Part shown: piece after piece, positions 42,451-54,958 of the stretch
How positions within the stretch are numbered: position 1 is the first letter of the stretch
Layout of the letters: every line of letters starts with the position of its first letter
From: Cacajao melanocephalus
Lineage: Eukaryota; Chordata; Mammalia; Primates; Pitheciidae
DNA length: 64,000 nucleotides
NCBI GenBank assembly: GCA_963573385.1
Contig: CAUYLG010070618.1
Coordinates: 37,943 to 101,942 of the forward strand
Direction: 5' to 3'
Made by a program: the position numbers and the translations under genes
Notes under the pieces: generated by a model
What the model saw: the letters and a program-made list of their open reading frames with translations, nothing else
What the model was told of the DNA's origin: nothing
The model's database searches: none

Positions 42451-42739
42451 TTTTTTTTTTTTAATCAGTCTCACTCTGTCACCCAGACTGAAATGCAGTG
42501 ATGCAATTGTGGCTCGCTGAAGCCTCAAATTTCCTGGGCTCAGGTGATCCTCCCACCTAAGCCTCTGGAGTAGGTGGGACTACAGGCACACGCCACCATG
42601 CCCAGCTAATTTTTGTTTGTGTGGAGACAGGGTCTTGCCATGTTGCCCGGGCTTGTCTTGAATTCCGGGGCTCAATTGATCTTCCTGCCTTCGCCTCCCA
42701 AAGTGCTAGGATTGTAGGTATGAGCCACCACGCATGTCC
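42451..42739 (-). mobile_element. AluJ-type Alu, - strand
   Basis: cctgggctcaggtgatcctc, acgccaccatgcccagctaa and gagacagggtcttgccatgt are AluJ-type wording. Old, with about 10-bp target-site duplications. Confidence 0.92.
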
Positions 42740-42749
42740 TCTGTGGTGA
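42740..42749 (+). repeat. AluJ target-site duplication, right
   Basis: tctgtggtga, one difference from the left copy at 42441-42450. Confidence 0.75.
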
Positions 42750-42954
42750 CTTATTTTTATTTACTTTGGTATTTTAAAATCTTTAGTTCAGCTATTCATT
42801 TTTTCTTAAGTGAAAGCAGGACAGTTAAAAATTTTTTTCACAGCTACTTTGAGGTTCGGTTTTGTATAACATCACTAATCTTTTAGCCGTGATACACGAT
42901 GCCTCTAAAATGAGGAAGAGGCAGGGAATAGGGGGAGACATAAGGCATAGCGGA

Positions 42955-43165
42955 CGACCCATGCTCTAGCATGGGACAGAGTCTATCTGCATCTTTCTGA
43001 ATTCTTTGTCATTTACAATTTGCCTGACCTTTGGCAAGTTGTTTAAGTAATCAGAGCTCCAGGTTTTTCAACTACAGAGTGGGGTTACTAACACCTATCT
43101 CAAGGGGGTGTTGTAAGGATTAAATAAGGTATTATTTGTAAAGTTCCTAGCTTTGATCTTAGCCT
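42955..43165 (+). mobile_element. MIR, sense
   Basis: cctgacctttggcaagttgt, ggtttttcaactacagagtg, gggttactaacacctatctc and gttgtaaggattaaataagg are in order. Confidence 0.85.
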
Positions 43166-44239
43166 GTTAATTATATACTTCTTGTAGCTCTTTAAGGTAA
43201 TAAAACCCAGATCAAAACATCATAGTTCGAGTTTATTAAACTGTAATGACTTCATAGAGGATGATAATCGGTTGTCCCTAAAATAACCTGTTTGATCTGT
43301 GTTCATAGTCTTTTCCAAAAGCCTTTGCATGACACCAGACTAAATAGTGCACTGGGATTTCATAATAACACTTCACTCTAGAGTACATTTTGGTGTCAGA
43401 CACATTTTGCCTTTCTCCTAAAGCCTCTCGTATATCAAAACAGATTGGAAGTCAGGTGTTACAGCACATCTTCGGTGAGTTCAACTTTTTAGTCCAAGAA
43501 GAGTTTACAAGTTTACAGTATTTTCCTTTGTAGAGATTACTAGTTTTACTTATTAGTATTGTAAGTCATCATTACCAGTATAAGGAAGTGAAATATTCTC
43601 TGAATTTCTAAGTGAGAATCAGTTTGAGTGAAGGAAAGCAAAAACACAAAATTATGGTGATGGAGATTCAAATGTTAGACTTTTTTTTTTACGCATTCAC
43701 TTGAAATTTTACCCCCAGTATATTAATGAAGATTTTTGCATTTCATTTTCACTGCATTTATTTTTTGATTAATGTAGTTTCTATTTCTCCAGATAAGAGG
43801 CACAAAAGAAATAAATAAAACAAGTTTTCAGACTGATTGCTAATTTATATGAATTCATGTATTCAAATTTATGATCTTTGAATCAAATAGAAGTGCTCAG
43901 TGCTGGTTTTCAAATTTCTGACATTACATAAAAGCCTCTTCGAAATATCAAAAGAGATTATTTGTCATTGAGGAAATTTCAATAGTACCCTGATGCTTCC
44001 TGAAGATGTTTTGAAGGTATGCGAGAACAGAATGCCATTTGGAAGTTAAAATTTGCTGGTAAAAAAAAGCACTTATTAACAGAAACACCCAAATGGGTTT
44101 TTCATAGCTTCTTAGTACGTGTCAAACTGTGATACAGCAGTTGCTCAAAAGATCTGTTTTTATAATCAAGAATAACAACTTTGTAGTGAAGAACAGTTTA
44201 CTTTGTAACCTATATTCTCATAAATCCATGCATCCATTT
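43166..44239. other. Unassigned intronic DNA
   Basis: AT-rich sequence. No gene or repeat recognised. Confidence 0.5.
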
Positions 44240-44690
44240 CTATAACTGCTGTAACAAATTGCTGCATATGTGGCTTAAAACAACACAGATTTATCCTATT
44301 ACAGTTGTGGAAGTCAGAAGTCCAAAATGGGCCTTACTGGGCTAAAATCAACACATTCTCAGTGCTGGGTTTCTTTCTGGAGGCTCTAGGGGACCATCCA
44401 TTACTTGGCGCCGTCCAGCTGCGGGAGGACATCAGCAGTCCTTGGCTCCTGCCTCTTTCTTCCATCTCTGCCAGGAGCTTCCATCATTTAAGCATTCTTC
44501 TGATTACATTGGGCCCACCCATGTAATCCCAGATAATGTCCTCATCTCAGGATCCTTAACTTATTCACCTCTGCAAAATCCCTTTGCCATGCAACATAAC
44601 CTGTTAACAGATTCCAATGACTAAGAGATGGGCATCCAGAAATATGGGGGTCCATTGTTCTGCCTACTGCAGCAGCCGTTTAGAAATGAT
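44240..44690 (+). mobile_element. Ancient LTR/MER-type repeat
   Basis: aactgctgtaacaaattgct, gtggcttaaaacaacacaga, ggaagtcagaagtccaaaat and ctggaggctctaggggacca belong to a well-known ancient repeat. The end (tgttctgcctactgca) suggests an LTR edge. I cannot give the exact family. Confidence 0.65.
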
Positions 44691-45299
44691 TTGCATTTGT
44701 TTCCAAAATATCTTAATTGATTTTTAAATCCAGAAAAATATATGCCATTGAATTTCAGATTTATTTTTCAAAATCTGAAATGTAACTTTGTGCTAAAAAA
44801 CTCTCCACTGCTTCTCAAAACTGTAAAGGTTGGCATGGATTCAAGAAAAGCTGCAAAACTGTAGTTTCAGTTAAACAATAACCAACAAAATTTAGAAGAA
44901 AATCCAACCATTTGCTAAACACATACCCTTTAACTACCATTTTTTTTTTAGAGAAAAGAAGGATATTTTGTGATTTTTTTTAAATTAATGAGGGAGGTCA
45001 TATGGTCACCCACTTATGTAAATAGTCACTGAACTGTTTACTGTTCACATCATGATTTGCCACAGGATTTTCTATTCAAAAGCTTAAATATTGCAAAATT
45101 CTTTCTTATTCCAATTTACAAAATACTGGCAGTTAATGCACTACATTTTAATTCTGTTTAACATTGCCTTTTTTTATATTTTGGTGGGAGGAATGACTAG
45201 CAGCTCATCTGTGTTATAGTCAGAGAAATGATTTTCCTTGGACTAGACAAGAGGTCCCTCCTGACTTTGGCATTCTGCTATTGCTCCATACGTGTAGAA
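44691..45299. other. Unassigned intronic DNA
   Basis: No gene or repeat recognised. Confidence 0.5.
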
Positions 45300-45510
45300 C
45301 AGTGGTTCTCAACTGGGGAGATTTGATATTTGACCATGTATGGAAATCTTTTTATATGTCTTTTTATATACAACCGGAAGCGTGCTATTGGCATCATTTG
45401 TGTAGAGGCCAAAGATGCTACAAAGCATCCTACTGTGCACAAGCCACCCCTGTGACAAATAATCATCTGGTGCCAACTGTCAATAGTGTCACAGTTGTGA
45501 GAACTCAATG
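45300..45510 (+). mobile_element. MER5A-like hAT DNA transposon
   Basis: cagtggttctcaactgggga at the 5' end, gctattggcatcatttgtgt, ctacaaagcatcctactgtg, gtgccaactgtcaatagtgt and a closing ttgtgagaactcaatg as the inverted end. Near full length; it carries a small internal AT-rich change. Confidence 0.88.
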
Positions 45511-45679
45511 CAGACCCATCTGGAACTTGAGATGAAAAAAAAAATCTGTCAGTATTTCATTAGCATAGTGAATACAGCATATTATTTTAAGGCAGAGTCT
45601 CTATCTGAAACCTTTTCAGATTTCTTCCTTTCATGAAACCAGTTCCTACCTCAATCATCCCATCAATGAAGGGTTAATA

Positions 45680-45900
45680 CAAAAGAACCCAGAGGCACCC
45701 TTGACTCCTCTTTCTCTCATTGTGCACATTCTGACACGTGTGCCTTCAGAGTCTGTCCTCAGTGTGAGCATTCCCATCTCCACTGCTCCACCCTACTCTC
45801 AGCCACCATTATGTCTTGCCTGGATTCTGCAGTGGAGCCTCCTACCTGGTCTCCCTGCAGCCTTTCTTGCTCTTGGCAATGCATTGTCTAGCAGCCATAT
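45680..45900 (+). mobile_element. L2, sense, left part
   Basis: cccttgactcctctttctct, ttcccatctccactgctcca, ctcagccaccattatgtctt and acctggtctccctgcagcct match L2. Cut by an antisense L1 at 45901. Confidence 0.83.
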
Positions 45901-46350
45901 TTTTAAATGACTTTTATTATCGATCCAGGAGTACATCATGCAGGTTAGTAACATAAGGTAAACTCACGTCACAGGGGCGTGTTGTACAGATTATTTCGTC
46001 TCCCAGGTACTAAGCCTAGTACCCGATAGTTATTTTTCCTGATCCTCTCCCTCCTCCAATCTGCTACCCTCAAGCAGTTTCCATTGTTGTTCCTCTCTTT
46101 GTGTTCATGTGTTTTCATCATTTAGTTCCAACTTATAAGTGAGAACATGCAATATTTGGTTTTCTGTTCCTTGTTAGTTTGCTAAAGATAATGGCCTCCA
46201 GCTTATGTTCCTGCAAAGGACATGATCTTGTTCTTTTTTATAGCTCCATAGCATTCCATGGTGTATGTGTACCACATTTTCTTTATCCAATATGCCATTG
46301 ATGGGCATTTAGGTTGATTCTATGTCTTTGCTATCGTGAATAGTGTAAGA
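45901..46350 (-). mobile_element. L1P 3' end, antisense, nested in L2
   Basis: Reading +: a T-rich start, caggttagtaacataaggta, gtactaagcctagtacccga, agtgagaacatgcaatattt, aggacatgatcttgttcttt and gccattgatgggcatttagg. 5'-truncated at about 46350. Confidence 0.9.
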
Positions 46351-46873
46351 GTGAGATTTTAAAGTTAGCATCAGGTCATGTCACTCTATCCCAAGGCTTC
46401 TCATTGCAAATAGAAAGGAATCCACACTTCTTACCAGGGCATACCAGGTCCTACCTCACTGCGGCCCACCTAACTCTATATCCTGATCAGTAGTGACTCT
46501 GTTTGTCCAACTAGATAGACTCTGCTTCTGTGGGTCCCGTGGGCACCCTAAACTTATTCTGACACAAGCTCTTGCCCTGCTGTTATTCCTACCTGGAACA
46601 GCCCACTTCTCCTCCTTCATATCTTCTGGTACCTAGTGTCTCAGATCGTCTCAGTGGCATCCTTTCACATGACCTTATCCTAGTTACATCTCCTCTACCG
46701 TTTTATTTTCTCCTTAGAATTTGCCATTATCTAAATCATCACATATAATTTTGTGCTTATTTTAATGTATTTCACCCCCCTGTACCCTGACACTTACAAG
46801 TCTAGGAGGGAAGAGATTTAGGTCTGTGTTGCCACTGCATCTCTTGCATAATATTATAGACTATAGTAAGTTC

Positions 46874-46912
<39 letters not shown>

Positions 46913-46945
46913 TGAATAAATGAGTTAGTTGATAAATTGATTCAA
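46351..46945 (+). mobile_element. L2, sense, right part and 3' end
   Basis: Resumes with aagttagcatcaggtcatgt and continues through ccaaggcttctcattgcaaa, caagctcttgccctgctgtt and aatgaataaatgagttagtt. It continues where 45680-45900 stops, giving about 0.8 kb of L2. Confidence 0.87.
46873..46912. repeat. (GA)n microsatellite in the L2 tail
   Basis: gagaga runs with one aaag interruption, where L2 normally has 'gtgctcaataaatatttgttg'. Confidence 0.92.
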
Positions 46946-49900
46946 TTAATAGTGTTGGGGTTTTTTCCATGCTAAAGATTTTAGAGTCCATCAGAATAAA
47001 GCAGATGTTTCTAGTTTGGTGAAGGTTCCTCAAGTATTCAGAGATACTTGCATATGGGACCTCAACTTCCATTTTGTTTCCCAAGACTACTGGCAAAGCT
47101 ATCCTGACCTGACGTCTACTTTTCTTCTTTTTCTCTTTTCAACACCCAATTCTACTTTTATTTATCCCCCAAATAGGGCTTTGCTTTAGATGACTCTTCT
47201 CAGAAGAATCTCAACAGAAGTTTTCACTTAGCTGTTGCAATTAGGTTTGATCATGATAACCACCGCAATCTTCTTACCAACTTTTTTTAAAAAGAACTTT
47301 CTCTTGTCTCAGTTACAAAAGCAATATAACGTAGGATCCATTAAAATAATCCAGAGGTGTGTAAAATTGTAATCAGTAGTCTCTACCAGCCCACCTGCTT
47401 TCATTACCATCCATACCATGCACAAAGGTAAGATGTGTCAGGTCCCTGAGGAAAGGAAATGTGTCTTTCTTATTTGGTACTGTGTTTTTGTTCTGAGAGA
47501 AGTGCCTGGTCTTTTTGTAAATATCTGAAGCATGAATGGGATAATATAGAAGGAAAGCATTTAGCTCATTATGTGACACCTGGCAGGTGCCCAATAAATG
47601 ATTCATATGGCATGGGAGAGATAGTCAAGCTAATCATCTGCCTCCTGCCAGTAATGAGGCCATTTGGGGAACTCACCAGAGGAACCATCATGGAGAAAGA
47701 GACAAGCTTCAGGAAACAGAGGGCCAGTTCCTTCCCCAGACAGGGATTCAACGGCAGTACTGAATGGGTCTTGTGAGGAAAGCTGGTGTCAAAATTAATA
47801 ACATCTTTCTAACAAGGCTCGGACATTTAATTAAAATGAATTTAGCACCAAAGCTAGTCTGCAGTATTAACGTGCCAGAGGCAAGAAGTGACCAGGAGTT
47901 GGACCCAGCCAGTGTTAAGGGTCAGCATGCAAGTGCTGCCCTTAGAAATCAAACAAATAGCTTGCTTCAGCTGGAATTCGTAAGAATTACACTAGGCATA
48001 GGTATGATATTTGTAAGTTTTTTAAAAGTGCCTATTTGCACTCTTTTTGTGCATTGCTTCAAACTGAGGAATGAAGGATTCATTATATTGTTAATTTCTA
48101 GGAAAGCCATGATATTGCACAAAAAAAATGACTATGAATTTGATATCTGAGTTTAGAAAAAAACCTGAACTTTTGTCTTAAGGAACTCGAAGTCAAATAA
48201 TACTTTACTTATATTAAATAATAAAGCTACAGAAAATAGCCTACTAAAAAACTAACATTTGAAGGTAACTTCTTTGTAATAAGCACACTCATCACTGTTC
48301 CATGACCTGGTTTCTCTGTGTGAAAGAAATATGGTCTAGATTATAGAGGACATGAAATAATTTTTGTTGTGTGAAAATGAGAGTTTCAGAATGAATTAAT
48401 TCTTATTTCTCTTACGTATCTAAAAATTTCTTTTTAATATTCTTACATTGCTGTTAGAATCTGATAGTTGCTCGAAGGTAATTTGAAAACACTTATTTCA
48501 TTTTAGCCCAACCAATTTATTTCCTTTCTTATCTTAAAAGGAAAGGGATTTTTTCTTCTAGAATTATCCAGAAAGAAATTTTCGTTCACTTTTTTTATTT
48601 TTAAGAGATTTTTAAAAGTCAAAACTAGCAAACATTTTGCTCTTACAGCAAATGCAAAATGAAGGACTCATTTAATATTGCACGTTTTTCACAAGTTTAT
48701 CCTGGATACATTGCCCAGGTGAGTAAGCTTCCAGAACTCAGGTTATATATCTCCAAACACTCAAGACACATTCCTCCTGACTGGTGATTATTTCCAACAA
48801 AGTCTAAACTGTTGGTATATTTGGACCTTGCCAGAAACTCTGTAGTTAAGGTGAAGGTAACAACATCCTATCCTCAATATGACAAATTGTAGGAATGGGT
48901 GTATCTTCCTCAGGGAATATAACACTTTATAAATTTGATTCCATAGGCAGAACTATATCAACTAAGTAAAATGGCTATGGATTGAATATATTATTCGCAC
49001 TTAAAATTAAGTAAATTGCTGTTTGACACATTTAATTAGAGGAAGAAGAATTTATTTTACTACTACATATGGATACTGCCTATTTTATAGTTAACCCTCA
49101 TAATATGATCTGAAGAATTCCTAGAATTAGTGAATTGAATCCCAAAGGAAAAGGCATGTACCTAGAATATAAGTTGTTATCCATGGGTATTTTGGGGGGC
49201 ATTATTTATCAGCGCACTGCAAATATTTTTAATTACCCCTTTAATAATTTTTAGACATTTAAAAACCAACACTTTAATTTAAAAATCTAATATACAACAC
49301 AAATGAGTAATAATCTCACATACATTTCAAGTGTGTTTCTCTTTCACATTTCTATTTCAAAGATGTTGTGAAGTTTACACAGATACTATGTTATTTTTAG
49401 TTTCATAAGTTAGTGTATGATAAACTCGTAAATCCCTAAGTCTGTGTTAAGGAATCCAATCCATTAGTCTGTATAAATCAACAAATGCTAGCTTAATCAA
49501 GTTTGCCTTTAATGGTTTATAACAATCAGTATTTCAAAGGTGAAGATCCATTTTATGTAATCACTAGGAGTTCTAATTTTGTTAGAAGAGTTGTAAATTT
49601 AGGGTTTGTGATAGTGGAGGTAATAAATGCCCTTTCTTTTACTTAGTCTTATGTGAGAGAATCCTTGTAACTCATAACAATGGTAGAGACAGAATGGCAT
49701 GGGGTGTTGATACTCATAAATGACTCTGGGTGTCTTGAGGAACTGGGATAGCATTAATAAATAGAAAAATCAGAAGGTGCAGCTGGTGTCAGAGGACACA
49801 TTGTAAATTTAGTTTTAGAAGTAGTAAATTTTAAAGTTATCTAGTAGGCAGATGAAAATGTGAGGGTGTATCTTCTCTCACATTGATGCTGAAAAAATAA

Positions 49901-49996
49901 GTTGTTATTTGTCTTTTTTAAAAAGTGGTGATTGTGAGAGCTTTGGCTTGAATGAGTTTACAGAAAGAGGGGTGGGGAGATAGAAGAAAAGAGGCA
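46946..49996. other. Unassigned, mostly repeat-poor intron
   Basis: No transposon recognised. It contains the repeat-poor, more balanced stretch 47480-47990 and the candidate cryptic exon at 48649-48718. Overlapping open frames at 47459-47776 (105 codons) and 47764-48150 (128 codons) show no known motif. Confidence 0.5.
48649..48718 (+). other. Candidate cryptic exon or recursive splice site in GPC6 intron 3
   Basis: attttgctcttacag at 48634-48648 is a fair acceptor and CCCAG|GTGAGTAAG at 48719 an almost ideal donor, 70 bp apart. In the incoming phase 0 it reads QMQNEGLI and then TAA. Offset by one base it is open throughout (23 codons). It could be a poison exon, a non-coding exon, a recursive splice site or chance. 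Confidence 0.3.
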
Positions 49997-50226
49997 CAGT
50001 ACTATGGTTAGAACGTCTATGTCGTCTCTAAAATTCATGTTGAAACTTAACCCCAAGTACAATAGTATTAAAAGGTAGGGCCTTTAGAAGGTAATTAGGG
50101 CATGAGGGCTCCACCCTCATGGATGAGATTATAAAGGCTGAGGAAATGAATTCAGTCCCTGTAGGTCTTCTGCTCTTCCATCAAGTGAGGACACAGTGTT
50201 CATTCCCTCTTACCCTTGGGACTCTT
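49997..50226 (+). mobile_element. MaLR-type LTR, sense, left part
   Basis: actatggttagaacgtctat, aaaattcatgttgaaactta, gtagggcctttagaaggtaa and catgagggctccaccctcat match, then an Alu intervenes. Confidence 0.83.
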
Positions 50227-50521
<295 letters not shown>

Positions 50522-50726
50522 TACCCTTTGGACTCTTGTGCCATGTGAGGACAGAGCCTTCAAAGCATATTACAAGCAGAGACTGGAAACCTCATCAGAC
50601 ACTGAACCTGGCGGTATTGTGAACTTAGACTACCCAGCCCCTGGAACTGTGAGAAATAATTTTCTATTGTTTATAAATTTCTGTCTGTAGTATTTTGTTA
50701 TATTAGCATAAATCGACCAAGAGAGG
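50522..50726 (+). mobile_element. MaLR-type LTR, sense, right part
   Basis: ctcttgtgccatgtgaggac, cctcatcagacactgaacct, ctggaactgtgagaaataat and tctgtagtattttgttatat complete the LTR. The 164-residue frame 50196-50690 reads through the LTR and antisense Alu and is not a gene. Confidence 0.85.
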
Positions 50727-52019
50727 CAGGGTTACAATTTTGGGTAAAGATATATTTAGAAGAGCAAGAGTGAGGAAAAGTGAAAACAGTGGCCAAAGGA
50801 GAGAAAGAAGAAACAGGAAAGCACCTGCAGAGCTGACACGTGATAAGAGTTTCTCAAAAATGGGAGCCAGAAGAGTAGTCAAAAAAGTAAGAAAGATGAA
50901 AATTATGTGTATCCTTTAAGCATAAAAAGGAAAGAATTTCAAAAAGGAAGAGGTCAGCAGCATAAAAATCCGAGACCCTCTAACACCAAATTCTTGTCAG
51001 TTCTGGGTATAACTAGACCAGCATCTTTCCCTGCTATTTTACTGCTCTTTGCTTATCAGCCACAATCTTGAGAATCCCAGAACAATCTTTTGGATTTAAT
51101 CTAATGGTGATGCAAGTTCACGTCTTACCTTGATGGTGGAAATAGAATGTGAGTAGAGCTGGTATGGGGTGCACTGGTGAGAAGGCCTGTCTCTTTTTTC
51201 CCTTTGGATTTTCATTTCCCCGGGTTTTATGTAAGTCATTGACAGGACCCTAGGAAGCAATTTAAATGTAATTATTTTATTTGCAATGATAGGTGCTTGC
51301 AATTAATAATGGACAAAAGAATTGTGGTAAAAAGACTTGCAGACATAATGAGTAGCGTCTTTCCCTGCTTCCTAACACGTGCTGTCTAGGCACGTTGGTA
51401 ACAAACACCTGAATTATATTGGAAGCTAATTGTCCACATTTAAATGGCATAATATAATTTAGGTCCAGCATAGGACCAAAGACTAGGCTTGACATTTTCC
51501 CAAGCAGCCTTGGTTCGTTTTACTGAAGAATGATTACTTGCAGTCAAGATCTGGGCTCTGGGTGTATTCATTGCTAATGGGGTGTCACTGATGCTAGGCC
51601 CTCTCAGTGGACAGAGCTAGAAAATGTGTGAGTGTTTACTCACCCATGCATACATAATACTTGCAATCATCTTTGTATTTATCCATTAATATACAAACTA
51701 TATGTCTGTATAAACATATAGTTTAATATATTAAAGTAAACGTTAGTTCATACTGTCTGACTCTAATCCAATATCCTAGTGTTCATTCTAGCCTCAATGC
51801 CTTGCTGATTTGTAACTTTGTAACTTTCTCTGACAGCGAGAAACCTGGCTTCCATGACCTGCAATTTATTATCTTATCTGTTCAACCCTAGGACACACAC
51901 AATGTAATTTCAGAATTGTTGACTTGTGCCTCAGTGAGAAACAAATTTACCAACTAGAATATGGTCCTTAGATACAGTTCTTTTGTCTTTAGCCTTACAG
52001 TTCTATCAAAACATTGTTT
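50727..52019. other. Unassigned intronic DNA
   Basis: No gene or repeat recognised. The short minus-strand frames at 51096-51495 overlap each other and are probably chance. Confidence 0.5.
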
Positions 52020-52100
52020 TCCCAAGTTTCTTTTTCTCTTACTTTCCCCTCTCTCCCTCCCTCCTCCTTTCTTTTCTTATCTTCTTTCTTGTCTTTCATG
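52020..52100. repeat. Polypyrimidine tract
   Basis: About 80 bp almost entirely C/T (ccctctctccctccctcctc), upstream of the antisense Alu T-tail. Confidence 0.8.
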
Positions 52101-52115
52101 GTTTTTTATTTTGTC

Positions 52116-52405
52116 ATTTATTTATTTATTTATTTGACAGGGTCTCACTCTGTCACCCAGGCTGGAGTGCAGTGGCACAATCTCAACTCACTGCAGCCTT
52201 GATGTTCTGGTCCCAAAGGACCTCAGCCTCCTGAGTAGCTGGGATTACAGGCACGCACCACCACATCCAGCTAATTTTTGTATTTTGTGTAGAGATGGGG
52301 TTTCTCCATGTTGCCCAGGCTGGTCTCAAACTCGTGGGCTCAAACAATCCAGCCCTCAGGCTTCCAAAGTGCTGGGAGTAAAGGCGTGAGCTGCCGCACC
52401 TGGCC
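52116..52405 (-). mobile_element. AluJ-type Alu, - strand
   Basis: A tail of tttatt units, then gtctcactctgtcacccagg, ctgagtagctgggattacag and gttgcccaggctggtctcaa, ending cgcacctggcc. Confidence 0.93.
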
Positions 52406-52539
52406 AGTTTTCCAAAGTTTCTTAAATCACCTCCCAATCCCTTCAGATTACTTATGTCATACATTTGTAACACTGTTGGATTTGTATGTTAGACTTTGTT
52501 CTATTCTAGGATCCCTTGGTATCCTGGTTGATTTTTTCA

Positions 52540-52640
52540 AAAATTTGTGTACATTACAGATCATTTTGTGTGATGTGAAGTTCTATGGGTTTTGACAAAT
52601 GCATAGTTATGTAAATACCACCCCAGTTTCAAACAGAGTG
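52540..52640 (-). mobile_element. L1M 3' UTR fragment, antisense
   Basis: gaagttctatgggttttgac, aaatgcatagttatgtaaat and accaccccagtttcaaac match the antisense L1M 3' tract. Confidence 0.6.
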
Positions 52641-53099
52641 TTTTTAAAAAATCTATATTTAAACTTACATAAACGGATTTAGATTGTAAAAAATATGAAA
52701 TAGAAATGAAAGCCTTGTTCTGTCTTAAACTAAACTCAGTGATTGGCTAAACTGGCATATAAACCAGTTATTTCTGGCCACCTGCAGTGAATTACCATAA
52801 ACCTCATAGAGGAGGTAGCCTTAGACAGACTCACTGAGAGTGACACTTTAGTCTGTCATTTACATTTTCAGTCATCTATCACAGGATAAGCAAACTTCTA
52901 AGAAATGTCCCTTATATTATTATGTCATATCTTACCAGAGTTTCCCCCCGCCCCCCTCACCACCAAGGGCCTTGAATTGCTCATATTTTCTTTTTTCTCT
53001 ACTTCCTTAAATAAAATCCAAATTCCCCAGAGGATTTTGTAAAATTCCTAATCTTACTGCAACTTCATCTTCTGTCTTTCTGGTCCTCTTTGTTCAAGA
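52641..53099. other. Unassigned intronic DNA
   Basis: No gene or repeat recognised. A short C run (ccccccgcccccc type) lies near 52945. Confidence 0.5.
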
Positions 53100-53335
53100 T
53101 GCGCTTCTCAGTTTCTAGACCTGACAACTTTTTGTCTGCTAGCAAAAATAATGCATGATCAATAGTAAAATTGTAGAAAGAGTGGATCAAGGAAACCAAG
53201 CGCCCAGAGATAAATGGCTGGATGTCTAGAAGGAAACTTGCTGAATCAAAGGGTATGCAAGTTTTTACAGCTTTTACATCACCAAATTGCCCTGCAAAAT
53301 GGCTCTATTAATTTACACTCTGCCAACATGGTTAA
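53100..53335 (-). mobile_element. L1M ORF2-end fragment, antisense
   Basis: gctgaatcaaagggtatgca, caccaaattgccctgcaaaa and taatttacactctgccaaca are in the order of antisense L1M. Confidence 0.65.
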
Positions 53336-53344
53336 TGGGCTGTA

Positions 53345-53465
53345 GTGTCATTGTCTGTTTATCTATCTGTTTTCCTCATTAGGCTATAAGCTCTTCAAGG
53401 ACTTTTTAATCTCTCAATGCGCAACATCTAACATTTAGCCTGACAGAGTAGGCATTCATTAACCC
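53345..53465 (+). mobile_element. L2 3' end, sense
   Basis: aggctataagctcttcaagg followed by tctaacatttagcctgacag and taggcattcatta, degenerate L2 terminal text. Confidence 0.55.
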
Positions 53466-54254
53466 ACTTCCCTTTCCCACCTCTAAATTTTTTGAAGCCC
53501 CAAACAAGTGAAGTAAGATCATAGAATATATGCATGAATGATAAGGTATGGAAAGTAGCAAAATATTCCAGATACATAAGCTTAACACACACATAAGCTC
53601 TTATACAGTTTCACATCTATGTTTTAACTCTAACATATAAAATGCAGTCTTTATTGATGGTTGCTTTAGATAACCCTATGGCAAGTGTTGTTCAAGTTAA
53701 TTTAGCATTGAACACTGAAGTACCGTAAATGTATGGGTATGTATGGATGGATGTTTTAAATAAATATCTTCCAAAATCTAACCATATTTATAAATGACAT
53801 TTCAGTAACTTCCTTTGGGGTGAAAATTTTGAGAGCATATTACTAAGACAATCACTTTAAAATATCATATAAAATTATGGTTTTGTTTCTGGAACAAAAA
53901 TAAATAAATCTCTAAAAATCCTCAAGGAATGCATCTACTTTGAATGTGAAATCTTTAGTAAAGTTATGAAGTAAATATTGTAATGCTTTTCTTTGAAGAA
54001 CAAGAGCTTATAAAGATAAGGAAAGATCCAAGACGGTTTACTTAAAACATGACTGGATCAATTATCTATGTTTTGAAGAAATGCATTATGATAAGGATAC
54101 AAAGATTTAATAAGATGAACAACAATTGATAAATTTGCATTCTACATATTCTGTAAAACAATGGACATATAAAGAGGTAAGATAAAATATATTAAGACAA
54201 CTGCTATGATCAAGATTAAAAATAAAATTCTGTGGGGAAAAGAGGAAACAGCTC
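53466..54254. other. Unassigned intronic DNA
   Basis: AT-rich sequence. No gene or repeat recognised. Confidence 0.5.
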
Positions 54255-54425
54255 TCCTTAGAATTATTTCATGTGTCAAGGTCCAGTTGAGATGTCACTT
54301 CCATTTCAAAAATTTTTCTAATGATCCCTACTGGGAATGATGCTCGTAACTACATGATTAATTTAGCTGCACCTTTTCTTACATGAAAAACATTTATTGA
54401 GTATGTGCCATATGCCAAATACATA
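54255..54425. mobile_element. L2/MIR-age fragment
   Basis: ggtccagttgagatgtcact and atttattgagtatgtgccat each match L2 signatures, but in differing orientation, so it may be two pieces. Confidence 0.4.
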
Positions 54426-54958
54426 GCCGTGAACAAATACTTCAATCTAACAAAAAACTCTAATGTCTTTTGTTACAGATTTTATATGTAACAATTTAAG
54501 TTTAGTCTATGCTTTATCAATATTTACATATATTTTATATGTTTATCAATAACATTGAAAATATGGATTGTTTTTGTTTTACACCGTGCTTAATAAATAT
54601 ATTTTGAATTAATAATTGAGTAATGAATTTAGATATTCAGTTATTCATAGAGAGCTAAGTTATATTATTTACAAAACAATGAATCTAAGCCATAGTCACC
54701 TGATAGTCAAAAAATATTTGACAAAACCACAGTTGGGTCAAAATTAGAAGAGGGACAAAATGATAAGAAGGATTAAAATGGTTAAGAAATAGTAAAAGAA
54801 AAAGACAAAGAATCTCATCAAAAAGTAGGCTAAGGACATGAAAAGACAGTTCTCAAAAGAAGATACACAAATGGCCAACAAACATATAAAAAAATGCTCA
54901 ACATCATTAATGATTAGAGAAATGCAAATTAAAACCACAATGTGATACCACCTTACTC

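Noticed and set aside
47459..48150. Two overlapping frames of 105 and 128 codons as a novel gene
   Set aside because: No motif, no start context or splice signals tying them together. Kept only as a possible non-coding conserved stretch.
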